In this document: piece by piece, positions 20,252 to 31,893 of the stretch
How positions within the stretch are numbered: position 1 is the first letter of the stretch
How the letters are laid out: the number at the start of each line of letters is the position of its first letter
NCBI GenBank assembly: GCA_023014485.1
Contig: JAJOZX010002354.1
Coordinates: 309,001 to 373,000, forward strand
Source: Bathynomus jamesi
Lineage: Eukaryota > Arthropoda > Malacostraca > Isopoda > Cirolanidae
Length of the DNA stretch: 64,000 nt
Reading direction: 5' to 3'
The notes under the pieces: model-generated
Told to the model about the DNA's origin: nothing
What the model saw: the letters and a program-made list of their open reading frames with translations, nothing else
Database searches by the model: none
Program-made: the position numbers and the translations under genes

Positions 20252-23200
20252 CAGTGGCGGTCCTAGCTTACATGACGCCCTGGGCGAACCTCACCTTCAG
20301 CGCCCCCCCCCCCTGTTCGCCAACACACACACATTCGAATCCCCCCAAAATAAAGGACAGACATAACTCTTTCACAAAATAACTTTTTATTGGACTAATT
20401 GTTGGAACTTCAGAACCAAAACAAAGACTCAAATTTCTGAATTTTACAAATCCTTCATCACGTAAATAGAATAACTCACTTAAGAGAATGTAATTATGAT
20501 ACTATGAACAGGAAAAATACAAATTAAATTGCACAACTGCCATAAATAAACTAGAGAATCAAATTTCTAAATTGTACAAATGCTCTATCACATAAATAGA
20601 ATAAGACACTTAAGAGAGGGTAATTATTATGCTACACTTTGAACAAGAAACAAAATAAATTGCACCACAGCACAACTGCCATCTAAAGCCTGACTCTTCT
20701 TACCTTCCTTGATGCAAAGTCATGAATTAAATCATCATATGAAATCTGCTCAGCAATTGTATGATTTATACTGATGATGGCCAGACCGGTAAGGCGTTCC
20801 TGTGACATAGTTGACCTCAGGTAGGATTTGATGAGCTTCAGCTTTGAAAAGCTCCTCTCTGCTTCAGCAACAGTGACTGGAAGAGTAAGACCAATTCTGA
20901 GAGCAGTCCACAAATTTGGATATATTTCAGAGAGCTCCCTTTCATGGATAAATGTCAGCAGTTCAAGCAAGGATATGGTCTTTGATGGCAAGTCAGGCAA
21001 GTTCTTCAGCTCCTGTGCAAGCTCTCTGCCATCCAAGTCAGATTGTCCCTTAAAGTGTAGTGTACAGTAGTACTAAGGTTCACACATTGTTCTGTCAGCT
21101 CCTCAAATGTGAGATTTTGGAAATGTGTCAGCACTCCAAACTTCTCTCCCACAATTTCCAACGTGGAAAATCTTTCCTGAATGGCTGATGTTGCAGCATC
21201 AACCACTGCATTGAAAAATGTCACCTCCAGCTTCTTCAAAGCATCAATCAAGGGCTCATCAGATGCTTCATAGGAGAAGTGCCGCTTTGTGGACCTCAGC
21301 CGTTTTTTTTTAACACAGCCTCCACATTCATTTGTTCACAGATATCTGTGGCTGCCATTTGTGCAGCCACAAAACCTGTTGCCCTGTAATTGCGGAGACC
21401 TCTCTCTGTTTTTTTTAGGAGATTTACTGCAACATCAACGTGCATGCTAGGAGACTGCATCTGCTTGCTCACATGCTGAATTTGGCACAACAGGTCATGC
21501 CACACCACTGAACAAATGGCGAAGCGGTATGACCCAACCTCCTCTGACAGAGATTGAGCCTCGACCTTTATTACAGAGTCTTTGGTGTGGTCCCTCACCT
21601 CGATCAGTGCCTCTCTCACTGCAGCTGCCTGATATCTCAGGGGCTCCACACTCTTGATCTTGCTTTCCCACCTTGTATCAGACCACATCTTCAATGTGAT
21701 GTTCACATGTTTTTTCAAAATGGCCCATCGTTGTGTGGAGGCTGAAAACAAGTTGTAAAGCTTCTGCAAGATGCCAAAGTAACTTGTGGCATCAATAGAT
21801 CCCTTAGCAGCATCGGCCACAAGCAAATTCAGAGAATGAGCCCCACATGGAACAAACAGAGCTCTGGGATTAATTTCTAGGAGCCTGGATTGAACACCCT
21901 TGTTTTTTCCCCTCATGTTGGCCCCGTTGTCGTATGATTGTCCTCTACAGTCCATGAAAGGAACTTTTAGCTCCTCCAGTCTCTTCAGAATCAGAGATGC
22001 CAAATGTTGACCAGTGGACTCCTCTGCCTCCAAAAACCCCATGAAATGTTCCTTTATATGGGGCTTCCCCTCCAGTGACACAACCCGAATCACAACTGAC
22101 AACTGTTCAGTGTGGCTGATATCTGGAGTGCAATCTAGAATTATTGAAAAAAACTTTGTTGATGTCGCTCACCATTGCTGAAATGGTCTTGCTGCTCGAC
22201 AAATCAATGAGTTCGTTTTGTATGTCGTGGCCGAGGTAGCTGGTGTGACTGGAGGTCCCTTTTTGGACACGGTTAATGTGCTCTTGCATTATAGGATCAA
22301 ATTGTGCCATCAGTTCAACTTCTTTCAGAAAATTGCCATTTGATGGTGAGAACAATTTTTCTGTATGTCCCTTAGTGCTAAATTCCTAACTGCCAGAGAA
22401 TGCACAATAGCAGTGAGACGTGTCAGCACCGCTCTCCATCTCAACTTCTCAGCCTCCAGAAGTGCCATCTCCTGCTTGTCAATGGTCTCCCCCTTTCTCA
22501 TCCTCACTGCCAGTTCTTTCCAGATTTTCATAGAATTTAGGTGTTCTGAACTGTTGTCATGTGATGTGAGCAATGAGCTTGCATGCTTCCAGTCCGAGAG
22601 TCCCAAACTTGTTAAATTTATTTTCCTCTTGGAAAATAATGTACAACAGAAACAGAAAAGGCTGTTGTTTTTTAAGGAATAGACCAACCAACTTCTGGTT
22701 ATATTTTCCCCACTAACCAATGACTTCCTGAAGTATTGATGGTGGAAACTTCTTCCGTCACTGTCGTTTCTAGGGAATACAAAGTCAGATGGTACTTGAC
22801 TTGGTCCCCTGGAAACCAGTTGTGTCCGAATTCTCTCAGTCAGAACTGAAGGCCAGTTAGCAGGGTCGGTGGACAGAGACTCATCCTCAGAGGCGATTCT
22901 GCTCCAGGCATTTCTAATAGAAAGAACAAGAGCATTACTCATTAGTATACACACCTAAGTTAGATAACACATTATTCACAGCACTTTGTTATGGTGGTGG
23001 TGTTATGGAATTATGGTGGTGAAACACCACACATACCCAGTAACCCAGACCCAGTGATAATAACATTATAATTTATAACTGTTTGCAAAATGCTTTGCAG
23101 GGATGCACACACATACACATACACACACACGCACACACTCACAGACATATGTGTACACAAACTCACCTGAAGAATCCTGCCGGGGAGAAGTAGAAGCAAA

Positions 23201-24059
23201 TGGGTCTTCATCCTCAGGATCAGACTGCATTTGTGGAGACATATGTGAGGCTGAGGAGGTAGATGGCTCCTCAGCCTCAATAATGGCAGAAGTAGACGGC
23301 TTCTCATCCTGGCTAGTGGCAGAGGGTGTTCCAAAATATTTCAAAAGTGCCCCTGCAAATAGTAAAATAGAACATAACAGACCAATGCATGAATAGGCTA
23401 GTACAATTAATTTAACATGTTATTAAGCACAATTTATTAAACTTTTAGAATAGGAAACAAATGAATAATACAACCTCCTTGGTTAATGGCTAATTATATA
23501 CATAATAGTACACTTCAAATGACTCAGAAAGCTATATCACAAAATAGCAGTGCAATATAGCAGTGAAGAGTAGATGACATAGCTTATAACCTTTATCTTT
23601 TGCTCGTTTCTCCTCTTCTTCTTTCCTCTTTTTTCTAAACTGAGCACCTGATAGCTTTGACCTCTTCTTATCCATTTGCGGTTATTTGACAGACCTTAGT
23701 GGCTTAGTGTGAAGATTCGTTCTGTAATAAATAATACATTTCACTATTTAACCAAACCCAGAAAAATAACATTAGATATGTTAAAGTATGGGCCTTTATT
23801 CCCAATAATATTAATCTGGAAGCATTTTGCATTGTTTAGGTCTTTTATGGGAAGGTTTATGGAAAATGCAATAGATGGTTTTTTATTAATAAAAATATAT
23901 TTATTGATCTTTTATTATTTTTTTATTTTATTTTTTTTTTTATTTATTTCTTTATTTATTTATTCTTATTTTAATTTTTTTTGCAGGCGCTCATGCCGCC
24001 CCTCCACAAATGCCGCCCTGTGCGGCTGCCCATATTGCCCATATGAGGAACCGCCACTG
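20252..24059 (-). mobile_element. hAT transposon (ZMYM1-type), copy 1, minus orientation
   Basis: The ends are CAGTGGCGGTCC at 20252 and GGAACCGCCACTG ending at 24059, with a perfect 8-bp target duplication CTGATAGG at 20244-20251 and 24060-24067. Length is 3808 bp, against 3811 bp for the inverted second copy at 25730. Inside, 20286-20682 is non-coding 3' sequence, and 23676-23990 is AT-rich sequence with a T-rich tract at 23905-23985. Confidence 0.95.
20683..23675 (-). pseudogene. hAT transposase, ZMYM1-like with TTF-type zinc finger, copy 1
   Basis: Three exons are read on the minus strand: 23675-23591 (MDKKRSKLSGAQFRKKRK), 23352-23167, and 22913 to the stop at 20683. GT-AG junctions are visible at each intron. 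Exon 3 holds a TTF-type zinc-finger segment (SWLVYSLKNNSLFCFCCTLF near 22680), the catalytic core with CRGQSYDNGANMRGK (about 21900-21950) and CGAHSLNLLVADAAKG (about 21800-21850), and the hAT C-terminal dimerisation region (LTLPVTVAEAERSFSKLKLI near 20840-20900). Frame changes near 22380, 22130, 21300 and 21050 break it. Copy 2 lacks the lesion near 22380, so the lesions arose partly independently. Confidence 0.85.
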
Positions 24060-24067
24060 CTGATAGG

Positions 24068-24640
24068 TCCCCAGTTAGTTGCGAACCTGCTAGTAATAAC
24101 CTACGGTATCCAGGTCCATTTGGTCTGGATGAGTGTAAATATTCCTGAAGAGTCTGATAGGGAGCAACCCCCTGACCAGAATAATGAACCCGAAGCTGAT
24201 GCTCCCGAAACGTATTTGATAAATAGTAATGTCTTTGACACTGATAGGTTGGATGAGGAGATGTCTGGACAGTTAGCACCTCGTCCTCAATCTTTACTGA
24301 AGGTGGATATACGGATTGAACATTCGGAGAACTACTTGGCAGTACTTGATTCCAGAGCTACAGTTGGAATCCTGGATCACTCAGTGGTAGAGGAACTGGA
24401 GTTAACTCCAGAGATCAGAGCTGTAACCTGAGGATTCGAGGGATTGGAGTGAACAACCATGTTAAACCACTAGGGGTGATTACGCTGGGGTTATCAATTC
24501 ATGGAGTGGAAATGGAGCGTGTTCTGTTTGCAGTGGTCAAAAGGTTGAAGTTCCCAGTTGTATTGGGAGTGAATTTTCTTGTTAAAAACAGTCTCCGAGT
24601 TAATGTGAAAAGAAAAGGATAACACGAGCTTATAAAGATG
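24068..24640 (+). pseudogene. Gypsy-A protease 1 (retropepsin-like) and linker
   Basis: After the hAT insertion the element resumes with an acidic linker, then a retropepsin module. Its active-site segment reads AVLDSRATVGILD near 24345, so the usual Gly of D-S/T-G is Arg. The flap and helix region follows in another frame after the stop at 24429 (RIRGIGVNNHVKPLGVITLG), ending in FPVVLGVNFLV near 24565, the expected (I/L)LG-x-x-(F/Y)L signature. A retropepsin would process Gag-Pol as a dimer. The Arg substitution, a stop and a frame change make this copy inactive. Confidence 0.65.
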
Positions 24641-24645
24641 GGCAT

Positions 24646-25729
24646 ATGGAGGAAATTTACTTGAGGAGTGAGAATGCACCATGTAGAAGGGTGATCCGGA
24701 ATGTTTCCTGTTATGCATCAGCCGATGTGAAATTAAGTACCTGCAAATATCACAGAGTTCCTGTACAGTTTGCTTGCTTGAATGTAATCGAAGGTGAAGG
24801 AAGACTGGAGTACTGTTTTGAGGATGATGATGGAGACCCCCGACTCCAGGGGAAAGTGTATGGTCACCCTGGGTTAGTGGATGGATTGGCTGGGATGACA
24901 GAAGTGTTGGTAATGAAGCTGACCCCAGAAGCACAGAAAATCAAGGCGGGTGAACGGATAGGGACTATAAGATCAATAGTCTACGAAGAAGAACTGGACT
25001 TTACAGTAGCTGAAAGTGAGAGAATTGAGGTGTTCATGACTGGAGCCCAAGCTGAACAACCAGGCTGGACAGAAGAACGCCTACGGACCGAAATAACCAT
25101 GTCACCAGAGTTGAAGTTCGAAGAGAGGGAGAAGGTCTTACAAATGTTGGCGCGCCGGGAGAAAGCGTTGAGTCAAGGGGATGATGATGTAGGTTTTGTG
25201 AATTGTGTACCACACCAGATAGAGTTGTATAATGATACCCCTATCCGACAACGACCCCGTAGATTCCCAGAACCAGTCGCAGAAGCGGTGGAAGCCCAGT
25301 GCCAGGAATTACTGTTGCTTGATATCATAGAACCTAGCATTTCCCCATGTAGTTCGCCTGTTGTCCCTATCCGGAAGAAGGATGGTTCAATTAGAATGTG
25401 TGTTGACTATCGAAAATTGAATGAAGTGACCATACCAGACCGATTTCCAATGCCCAACTTAACGGATGCCGTTTTTAGTCTTCATGGAACCTGTTACTTC
25501 ACTTCCCTAGACATGGTCCGAGGTTATTATCAAATGCTAATTGCCGAAGAGAGCCGAGAGAGCACTGCTTTTTCAACCACCAGAGGGCATTGGCAGTTTA
25601 AGCGACTGAGTTTTGGATTAAAGAATGCTCCTGCTAGTTTCCAACGGATGGTACAAGAAGTGTTACATGGTTTTCCAAGAAGTAGAGTTATCATCTACAT
25701 TGATGATATCCTAATAATGGGCGAGTGAC
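24646..25729 (+). pseudogene. Gypsy-A reverse transcriptase, fingers and palm
   Basis: A continuous frame of about 360 codons begins EEIYLRSENAPCRR and enters the RT domain near 25200. Motifs are PCSSPVVPIRKKDGS, RMCVDYRKLNEVT, FTSLDMVRGYYQM, FGLKNAPASFQRM and the catalytic YIDDIL at about 25693-25710. The frame is cut five codons later by the second hAT copy at 25730 and continues at 29541. A long N-terminal stretch (about 180 residues) before RT is unusual in length. I see no stop inside this block, so only the insertion disables it. Confidence 0.9.
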
Positions 25730-28700
25730 CAGTGGCGGTTCCTCATATGGGCAATATGGGCAGCCGCACAGGGCGGCATTTGTGGAGGGGCGGCATGAGC
25801 GCCTGCAAAAAAAATAAAAATAAAAATAAGAATAAATAAAGAAATAAATAAAAATAAAAAATAAAATAAAATAAATAATAAAAGATCAATAAATATATTT
25901 TTATTAATAAAAAACCATCTATTGCATTTTCCATAAACCTTCCCATAAAAGACCTAAACAATGCAAAATGCTTCCAGATTAATATTATTGGGAATAAAGG
26001 CCCATACTTTAACATATGTAATGTTATTTTTCTGGGTTTGGTTAAATAGTGAAATGTATATTATTTATTACAGAACGAATTTTGACACTAAGCCACTAAG
26101 GTCTGTCAAATAACCGCAAATGGATAAGAAGAGGTCAAAGCTATCAGGTGCTCAGTTTAGAAAAAAGAGGAAAGAAGAAGAGGAGAAACGAGCAAAAGAT
26201 AAAGGTATAGAGCTATGTCATCTACTCTTCACTGCTATATTGCACTGCTATTTTGTGATATAGCTTTCTGAGTCATTTGAAGTGTACTATTATGTATATA
26301 ATTAGCCATTAACCAAGGAGGTTGTATTATTCATTTGTTTCCTATTCTAAAAGTTTAATAAATTGTGCTTAATAACATGTTAAATTAATTGTACTAGCAT
26401 ATTCATGCATTGGTCTGTTATGTTCTATTTTACTATTTGCAGGGGCACTTTTGAAATATTTTGGAACACCCTCTGCCACTAGCCAGGATGAGAAGCCGTC
26501 TACTTCTGCCATTATTGAGGCTGAGGAGCCATCTACCTCCTCAGCCTCACATATGTCTCCACAAATGCAGTCTGATCCTGAGGATGAAGACCCATTTGCT
26601 TCTACTTCTCCCCGGCAGGACTCTTCAGGTGAGTTTGTGTGCACATATGTCTGTGAGTGTGTGCGTGTGTGTGTATGTGTATGTGTGTGCATCCCTGCAA
26701 AGCATTTTGCAAACAGTTATAAATTATAATGTTATTATCACTGGGTCTGGGTTACTGGGTATGTGTGGTGTTTCACCACCATAATTCCATAACACCACCA
26801 CCATAACAAAGTGCTGTGAATAATGTGTTATCTAACTTAGGTGTGTATACTAATGAGTAATGCTCTTGTTCTTTCTATTAGAAATGCCTGGAGCAGAATC
26901 GCCTCCTGAGGATGAGTCTCTGTCCACCAACCCTGCTAACTGGCCTTCAGTTCTGACTGAGAGAATTCGGACACAACTGGTTTCCAGGGACCAAGTCAAG
27001 TACCATCTGACTTTGTATTCCCTAGAAACGACAGTGACGGAAGAAGTTTCCACCATCAATACTTCAGGAAGTCATTGGTTAGTGGGGAAAATATAACCAG
27101 AAGTTGGTTGGTCTATTCCTTAAAAAACAACAGCCTTTTCTGTTTCTGTTGTACATTATTTTCCAAGAGGAAAATAAATTTAACAAGTTTGGGACTCTCG
27201 GACTGGAAGCATGCAAGCTCATTGCTCACATCACATGACAACAGTTCAGAACACCTAAATTCTATGAAAATCTGGAAAGAACTGGCAGTGAGGATGAGAA
27301 AGGGGGAGACCATTGACAAGCAGGAGATGGCACTTCTGGAGGCTGAGAAGTTGAGATGGAGAGCGGTGCTGACACGTCTCACTGCTATTGTGCATTCTCT
27401 GGCAGTTAGGAATTTGGCACTAAGGGGACATACAGAAAAATTGTTCTCACCATCAAATGGCAATTTTCTGAAAGAAGTTGAACTGATGGCACAATTTGAT
27501 CCTATAATGCAAGAGCACATTAACCGTGTCCAAAAGGGACCTCCAGTCACACCAGCTACCTCGGCCACCACATACAAAACGAACTCATTGATTTGTCGAG
27601 CAGCAAGACCATTTCAGCAATGGTGAGCGACATCAAACAATCAAAGTTTTTTTCAATAATTCTAGATTGCACTCCAGATATCAGTCACACTGAATAGTTG
27701 TCAGTTGTGATTCGGGTTGTGTCACTGGAGGGGAAGCCCCATATAAAGGAACATTTCATGGGGTTTTTGGAGGCAGAGGAGTCCACTGGTCAACATTTGG
27801 CATCTCTGATTCTGAAGAGACTGGAGGAGCTAAAAGTTCCTTTCATGGACTGTAGAGGACAATCATACGACAACGGGGCCAACATGAGGGGAAAAACAAG
27901 GGTGTTCAATCCAGGCTCCTAGAAATTAATCCCAGAGCTCTGTTTGTTCCATGTGGGGCTCATTCTCTGAATTTGCTTGTGGCCGATGCTGCTAAGGGAT
28001 CTATTGATGCCACAAGTTACTTTGGCATCTTGCAGAAGCTTTACAACTTGTTTTCAGCCTCCACACAACGATGGGCCATTTTGAAAAAACATGTGAACAT
28101 CACATTGAAGATGTGGTCTGATACAAGGTGGGAAAGCAAGATCAAGAGTGTGGAGCCCCTGAGATATCAGGCAGCTGCAGTGAGAGATGCACTGATCGAG
28201 GTGAGGGACCACACCAAAGACTCTGTAATAAAGGTCGAGGCTCAATCTCTGTCAGAGGAGGTTGGGTCATACCGCTTCGCCATTTGTTCAGTGGTGTGGC
28301 ATGACCTGTTGTGCCAAATTCAGCATGTGAGCAAGCAGATGCAGTCTCCTAGCATGCACGTTGATGTTGCAGTAAATCTCCTAAAAAAACAGAGAGAGGT
28401 CTCCGCAATTACAGGGCAACAGGTTTTGTGGCTGCACAAATGGCAGCCACAGATATCTGTGAACAAATGAATGTGGAGGCTGTGTTAAAACAAAAACGGC
28501 TGAGGTCCACAAAGCGGCACTTCTCCTATGAAGCATCTGATGAGCCCTTGATTGATGCTTTGAAGAAGCTGGAGGTGACATTTTTCAATGCAGTGGTTGA
28601 TGCTGCAACATCAGCCATTCAGGAAAGATTTTCCACGTTGGAAATTGTGGGAGAGAAGTTTGGAGTGCTGACACATTTCCAAAATCTCACATTTGAGGAG

Positions 28701-29540
28701 CTGACAGAACAATGTGTGAACCTTAGTACTACACTACACTTTAAGGGACAATCTGACTTGGATGGCAGAGAGCTTGCACAGGAGCTGAAGAACTTGCCTG
28801 ACTTGCCATCAAAGACCATATCCTTGCTTGAACTGCTGACATTTATCCATGAAAGGGAGCTCTCTGAAATATATCCAAATTTGTGGACTGCTCTCAGAAT
28901 TGGTCTTACTCTTCCAGTCACTGTTGCTGAAGCAGAGAGGAGCTTTTCAAAGCTGAAGCTCATCAAATCCTACCTGAGGTCAACTATGTCACAGGAACGC
29001 CTTACCGGTCTGGCCATCATCAGTATAAATCATACAATTGCTGAGCAGATTTCATATGATGATTTAATTCATGACTTTGCATCAAGGAAGGTAAGAAGAG
29101 TCAGGCTTTAGATGGCAGTTGTGCTGTGGTGCAATTTATTTTGTTTCTTGTTCAAAGTGTAGCATAATAATTACCCTCTCTTAAGTGTCTTATTCTATTT
29201 ATGTGATAGAGCATTTGTACAATTTAGAAATTTGATTCTCTAGTTTATTTATGGCAGTTGTGCAATTTAATTTGTATTTTTCCTGTTCATAGTATCATAA
29301 TTACATTCTCTTAAGTGAGTTATTCTATTTACGTGATGAAGGATTTGTAAAATTCAGAAATTTGAGTCTTTGTTTTGGTTCTGAAGTTCCAACAATTAGT
29401 CAATAAAAAGTTATTTTGTGAAAGAGTTATGTCTGTCCTTTATTTTGGGGGGATTCGAATGTGTGTGTGTTGGCGAACAGGGGGGGGGGCGCTGAAGGTG
29501 AGGTTCGCCCAGGGCGTCATGTAAGCTAGGACCGCCACTG
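25730..29540 (+). mobile_element. hAT transposon (ZMYM1-type), copy 2, plus orientation
   Basis: The ends are CAGTGGCGGTTCC (25730) and GGACCGCCACTG (to 29540). The right flank GGCGAGTC (29541-29548) matches the left flank GGCGAGTGAC apart from two extra bases, an 8-bp duplication with a small indel. The 3811-bp element is a near-identical inverted copy of 20252-24059. Joining the flanks restores continuity of the RT palm to thumb frame. Bases 29112-29480 are non-coding 3' sequence. Confidence 0.93.
26120..29111 (+). pseudogene. hAT transposase, ZMYM1-like with TTF-type zinc finger, copy 2
   Basis: Exons are 26120-26204 (MDKKRSKLSGAQ start), 26443-26628 and 26882-29111. Splice signals are GTATAG/TTTGCAG and GTGAGT/TATTAG. 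The domains are as in copy 1: TTF-type finger near 27110-27170, CRGQSYDNGANMRGK near 27850, the H-x-L-N-L step near 27970, and the C-terminal AEAERSFSKLKLI near 28930. Copy-specific lesions include one G fewer in the G-run near 26990, a frame change near 27545, one near 27895 and one near 28425. The last exon runs open to the stop for 227 codons. The protein would act in the nucleus on the element's ends. Confidence 0.87.
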
Positions 29541-30820
29541 GGCGAGTCGTTCGAAGAACATCTTCAACTGGTAGATAAAGTCCTGTATACTCTGGAAAAG
29601 TCTGGCATAAAGGTCAAACCTGTGAAATGTCAGTGGTTCCAACCTGAGGTTGCATTTTTGGGACACTTGGTTGGGAGAGAAGGTTTGCGGAAATCCCCTG
29701 AATATATGCAGAAGGTGCACGAGTTTCCAAAACCAGAAACTGTTCGACAGATGAGGGAATTTCTGGGTTTAGTGAATTTCCAGAGAAAGTTTGTACCAGA
29801 TTGTTCAGTGATAACAAGTCCTTTGTCTCGTTTAACTGGAGGTAGATCAAGAGAAAGATTGAAATGGACACTGAAAATGGACAAGGCTTTTACGACAGTG
29901 AAAGAGGCCTTGGTTAAGGAAGTGCAACTGTCCTATCCAGATTACAGACCTGAAGCTGAAAAATTGGAACTGTATGTGGATGCTTCCGGGGTTGGTGCTG
30001 GTGCTTGTTTGGGACAACAACAGAATGGTGATTTTAAGGTGATTGCTTACGAATCAATGACCTTTTCCAATGCCCAGAGAATGTACTCGGTTATAGAACG
30101 GGAGTTGGCAGCCCTAAGATGGGGTGTGAAGACATTTCGCCCATTTCTCTATGGTGTGCCTTTTGTACTGTATACGGACCATCAACCATTGGAATACCTG
30201 AGCAACATGAAGATTGTTGATAGTAGATTGGCCCGAACTTATGAAGATCTCGCTGACTTTGAGTTTGAAATTCGATATCGCCCTGGGACTGAGAATGGAG
30301 CTGCAGATGCATTGTCACGAATAACACCTGCTGGGAGTGACCAACTGGAGAAGATAGAACACCTCACTAATCGCTTACCACCTGGACTGCGAGTACTCAT
30401 GAAAGTTGATGGAGGTGGTGATTCGTTGTTTATTAGCCTAGTACAAGTGTTGCAGGATCATTATTACGAGCATGGGCCACCTTGGAATCCTCCACAACAC
30501 CCACTAGAATTACGGAGAGAGCTGATGGATGAATTGATCACCTTTCCCAAGAGGTATCGCCTGTCAAATAATGCCCGCCGCATAAAAGACCTGAAGATGA
30601 TGAGACAACCTGGGGTATTGGTAACTCCAGAAGTACTGTTAGCTGCAAGCCATTGTTATTCCTTGAGGGTTTGGGTTCACTATGGTGTAAAGCCAGTTGT
30701 GTACGTTATGGATGTAACTGTCCCTGATACCCCAGAAAGAAGGGTCCATTTGCAGTGTATATCTGGAGTACATTACAATCCACTGATAGCACACAAGTGG
30801 TTTGCTGAGCCAGCAGAGTT
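29541..30820 (+). pseudogene. Gypsy-A RT thumb, RNase H and OTU-like domain
   Basis: The frame resumes after the hAT copy. RT connection FLGHLVGREGL lies near 29655. RNase H has LYVDASGVGAGACLG (about 29955), the Glu in VIERELAALRWG (about 30090), FVLYTDHQPLEY (about 30165) and GAADALSR (about 30296). From about 30390 follows a region not found in ordinary Gypsy pol: VDGGGDSLFISLVQVLQDHY, then LRRELMDEL, then VHLQCISGVHYNPLI near 30755-30790. This is the order of an OTU cysteine-protease fold, including its C-terminal His in HYNPL, but Ser stands where the catalytic Cys of D-G-N-C is expected. The frame is cut by the BEL element at 30820 and goes on at 43340. Confidence 0.82.
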
Positions 30821-31561
30821 TATGGAAAACTGATGAGTGGGTAGTTGGGAGGTAACGAAAATGGTTCACTGAGTAGGTAGGTAGTTAATCTAACAATTAT
30901 TAAATTCCTTTTATGTCAATAACTGGGTGGATGAAACCAATTGGTTGCTCACCAGAGTTATTCTCCACACTAGTATTTATATACTGTGTGACAAGAGCGT
31001 GCTCGGTAATAGATATACATTACCGATAACCAACCGAGGAAAAAACCAACACGACGCTGGTGGAAAAAGCCCCGCGAAAGGGAGAACAAAGGAGAACGAA
31101 AACGAAGAACGGGGCGAGAGGACGGAACTGGAGAAGGGACGAGAACAGACACCGAAGAAAGATCCCCACCAGCAAGTACGCTCTCGACAATTATACAGGA
31201 AGGAGAAAGGAGACACTCTAATAACTAGCAGTAAGTGACTAATTGTGTTTTTAGCCCAGTTGGATCTTCTAACTTCTAACTTAGAAGACTCATTAAATTA
31301 AGCTGGGTCAGACAACTTAGGCCTACATTGTGGCCTAAGACCCAGCATCAACTCATAGCTTAACAAAGGTGAAGGTAGATTGCCCTAACCTAGTTTGGTG
31401 AGGAATCCTACTGTGGACCTCAATTTATCTGCCCGCTCTGGACCATTTCCGGAATCTCTAGGCTGACCCCTACAGGGCTAGACTTAATCTACTCTATAGT
31501 TGGACTGAAGATATAAGGGGTGGGTTAATTGTGGACCAATTCATACAGAGCATTTTTCACA
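30821..31561 (+). repeat. BEL 5' LTR
   Basis: The 741-bp LTR begins TATGGAAAACTGATGAG and ends TTTTTCACA. It matches 42605-43335 closely. One clear difference is about 10 extra bases here, where GAGAACAAAG is followed by a second GAGAACG near 31080-31100. The LTR is CT/GA-rich around 31070-31200. Confidence 0.92.
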
Positions 31562-31562
31562 T

Positions 31563-31893
31563 TGGTGGTCCGTGTGTGGGGAATTTACAAACCTTAACCT
31601 TACTTAACAAAAAAAAATTGCAGAATTAGGCTAAATGGTCTAGCCTAAGCCTAAGCCTAAGCCTAACCTAATCAAGCCTAATTAGGTCTACAACCTAAGG
31701 CTTAACTAGGAAACATTTACATTTAAGGAGTCTCATTCTCTTATAAGCTTAGACCTGAGTGACACATAAGTACTTGGGGGGGATTAAACCAAATTTAAAA
31801 CTTGACCGTTTTGTCTGTGCTCTCTCTTCTCTGGTAATTTCTTCTTGTCCTCTATTTCATTACGATCCCCAGTTAAACAATTTTGACTTAAAC
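31563..31893 (+). other. BEL primer-binding site and leader
   Basis: TGGTGGTCCGTGTGTGGG right after the LTR (31563-31580) has the TGG start of a tRNA primer-binding site. The rest is an untranslated leader. It contains a short CCTAAG tandem run (about 31645-31665), and nothing else is recognised before the gag ATG at 31894. Confidence 0.65.

Noticed and set aside
23066..23334. Reading frames with VCVCVCV stretches near the hAT copies
   Set aside because: They are translations of a (CA)n/(GT)n intron tract next to exon 2 of the hAT gene. The true frame stops at the splice donor.
24494..24934. Minus-strand open frame of 146 codons
   Set aside because: It lies antisense to Gypsy-A protease and RT-linker sequence, shows no domain, and is best seen as a shadow frame.
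31645..31665. CCTAAG tandem repeats as telomere-like sequence
   Set aside because: There are only about three units, inside the BEL leader, and the unit is six bases unlike the arthropod TTAGG repeat.
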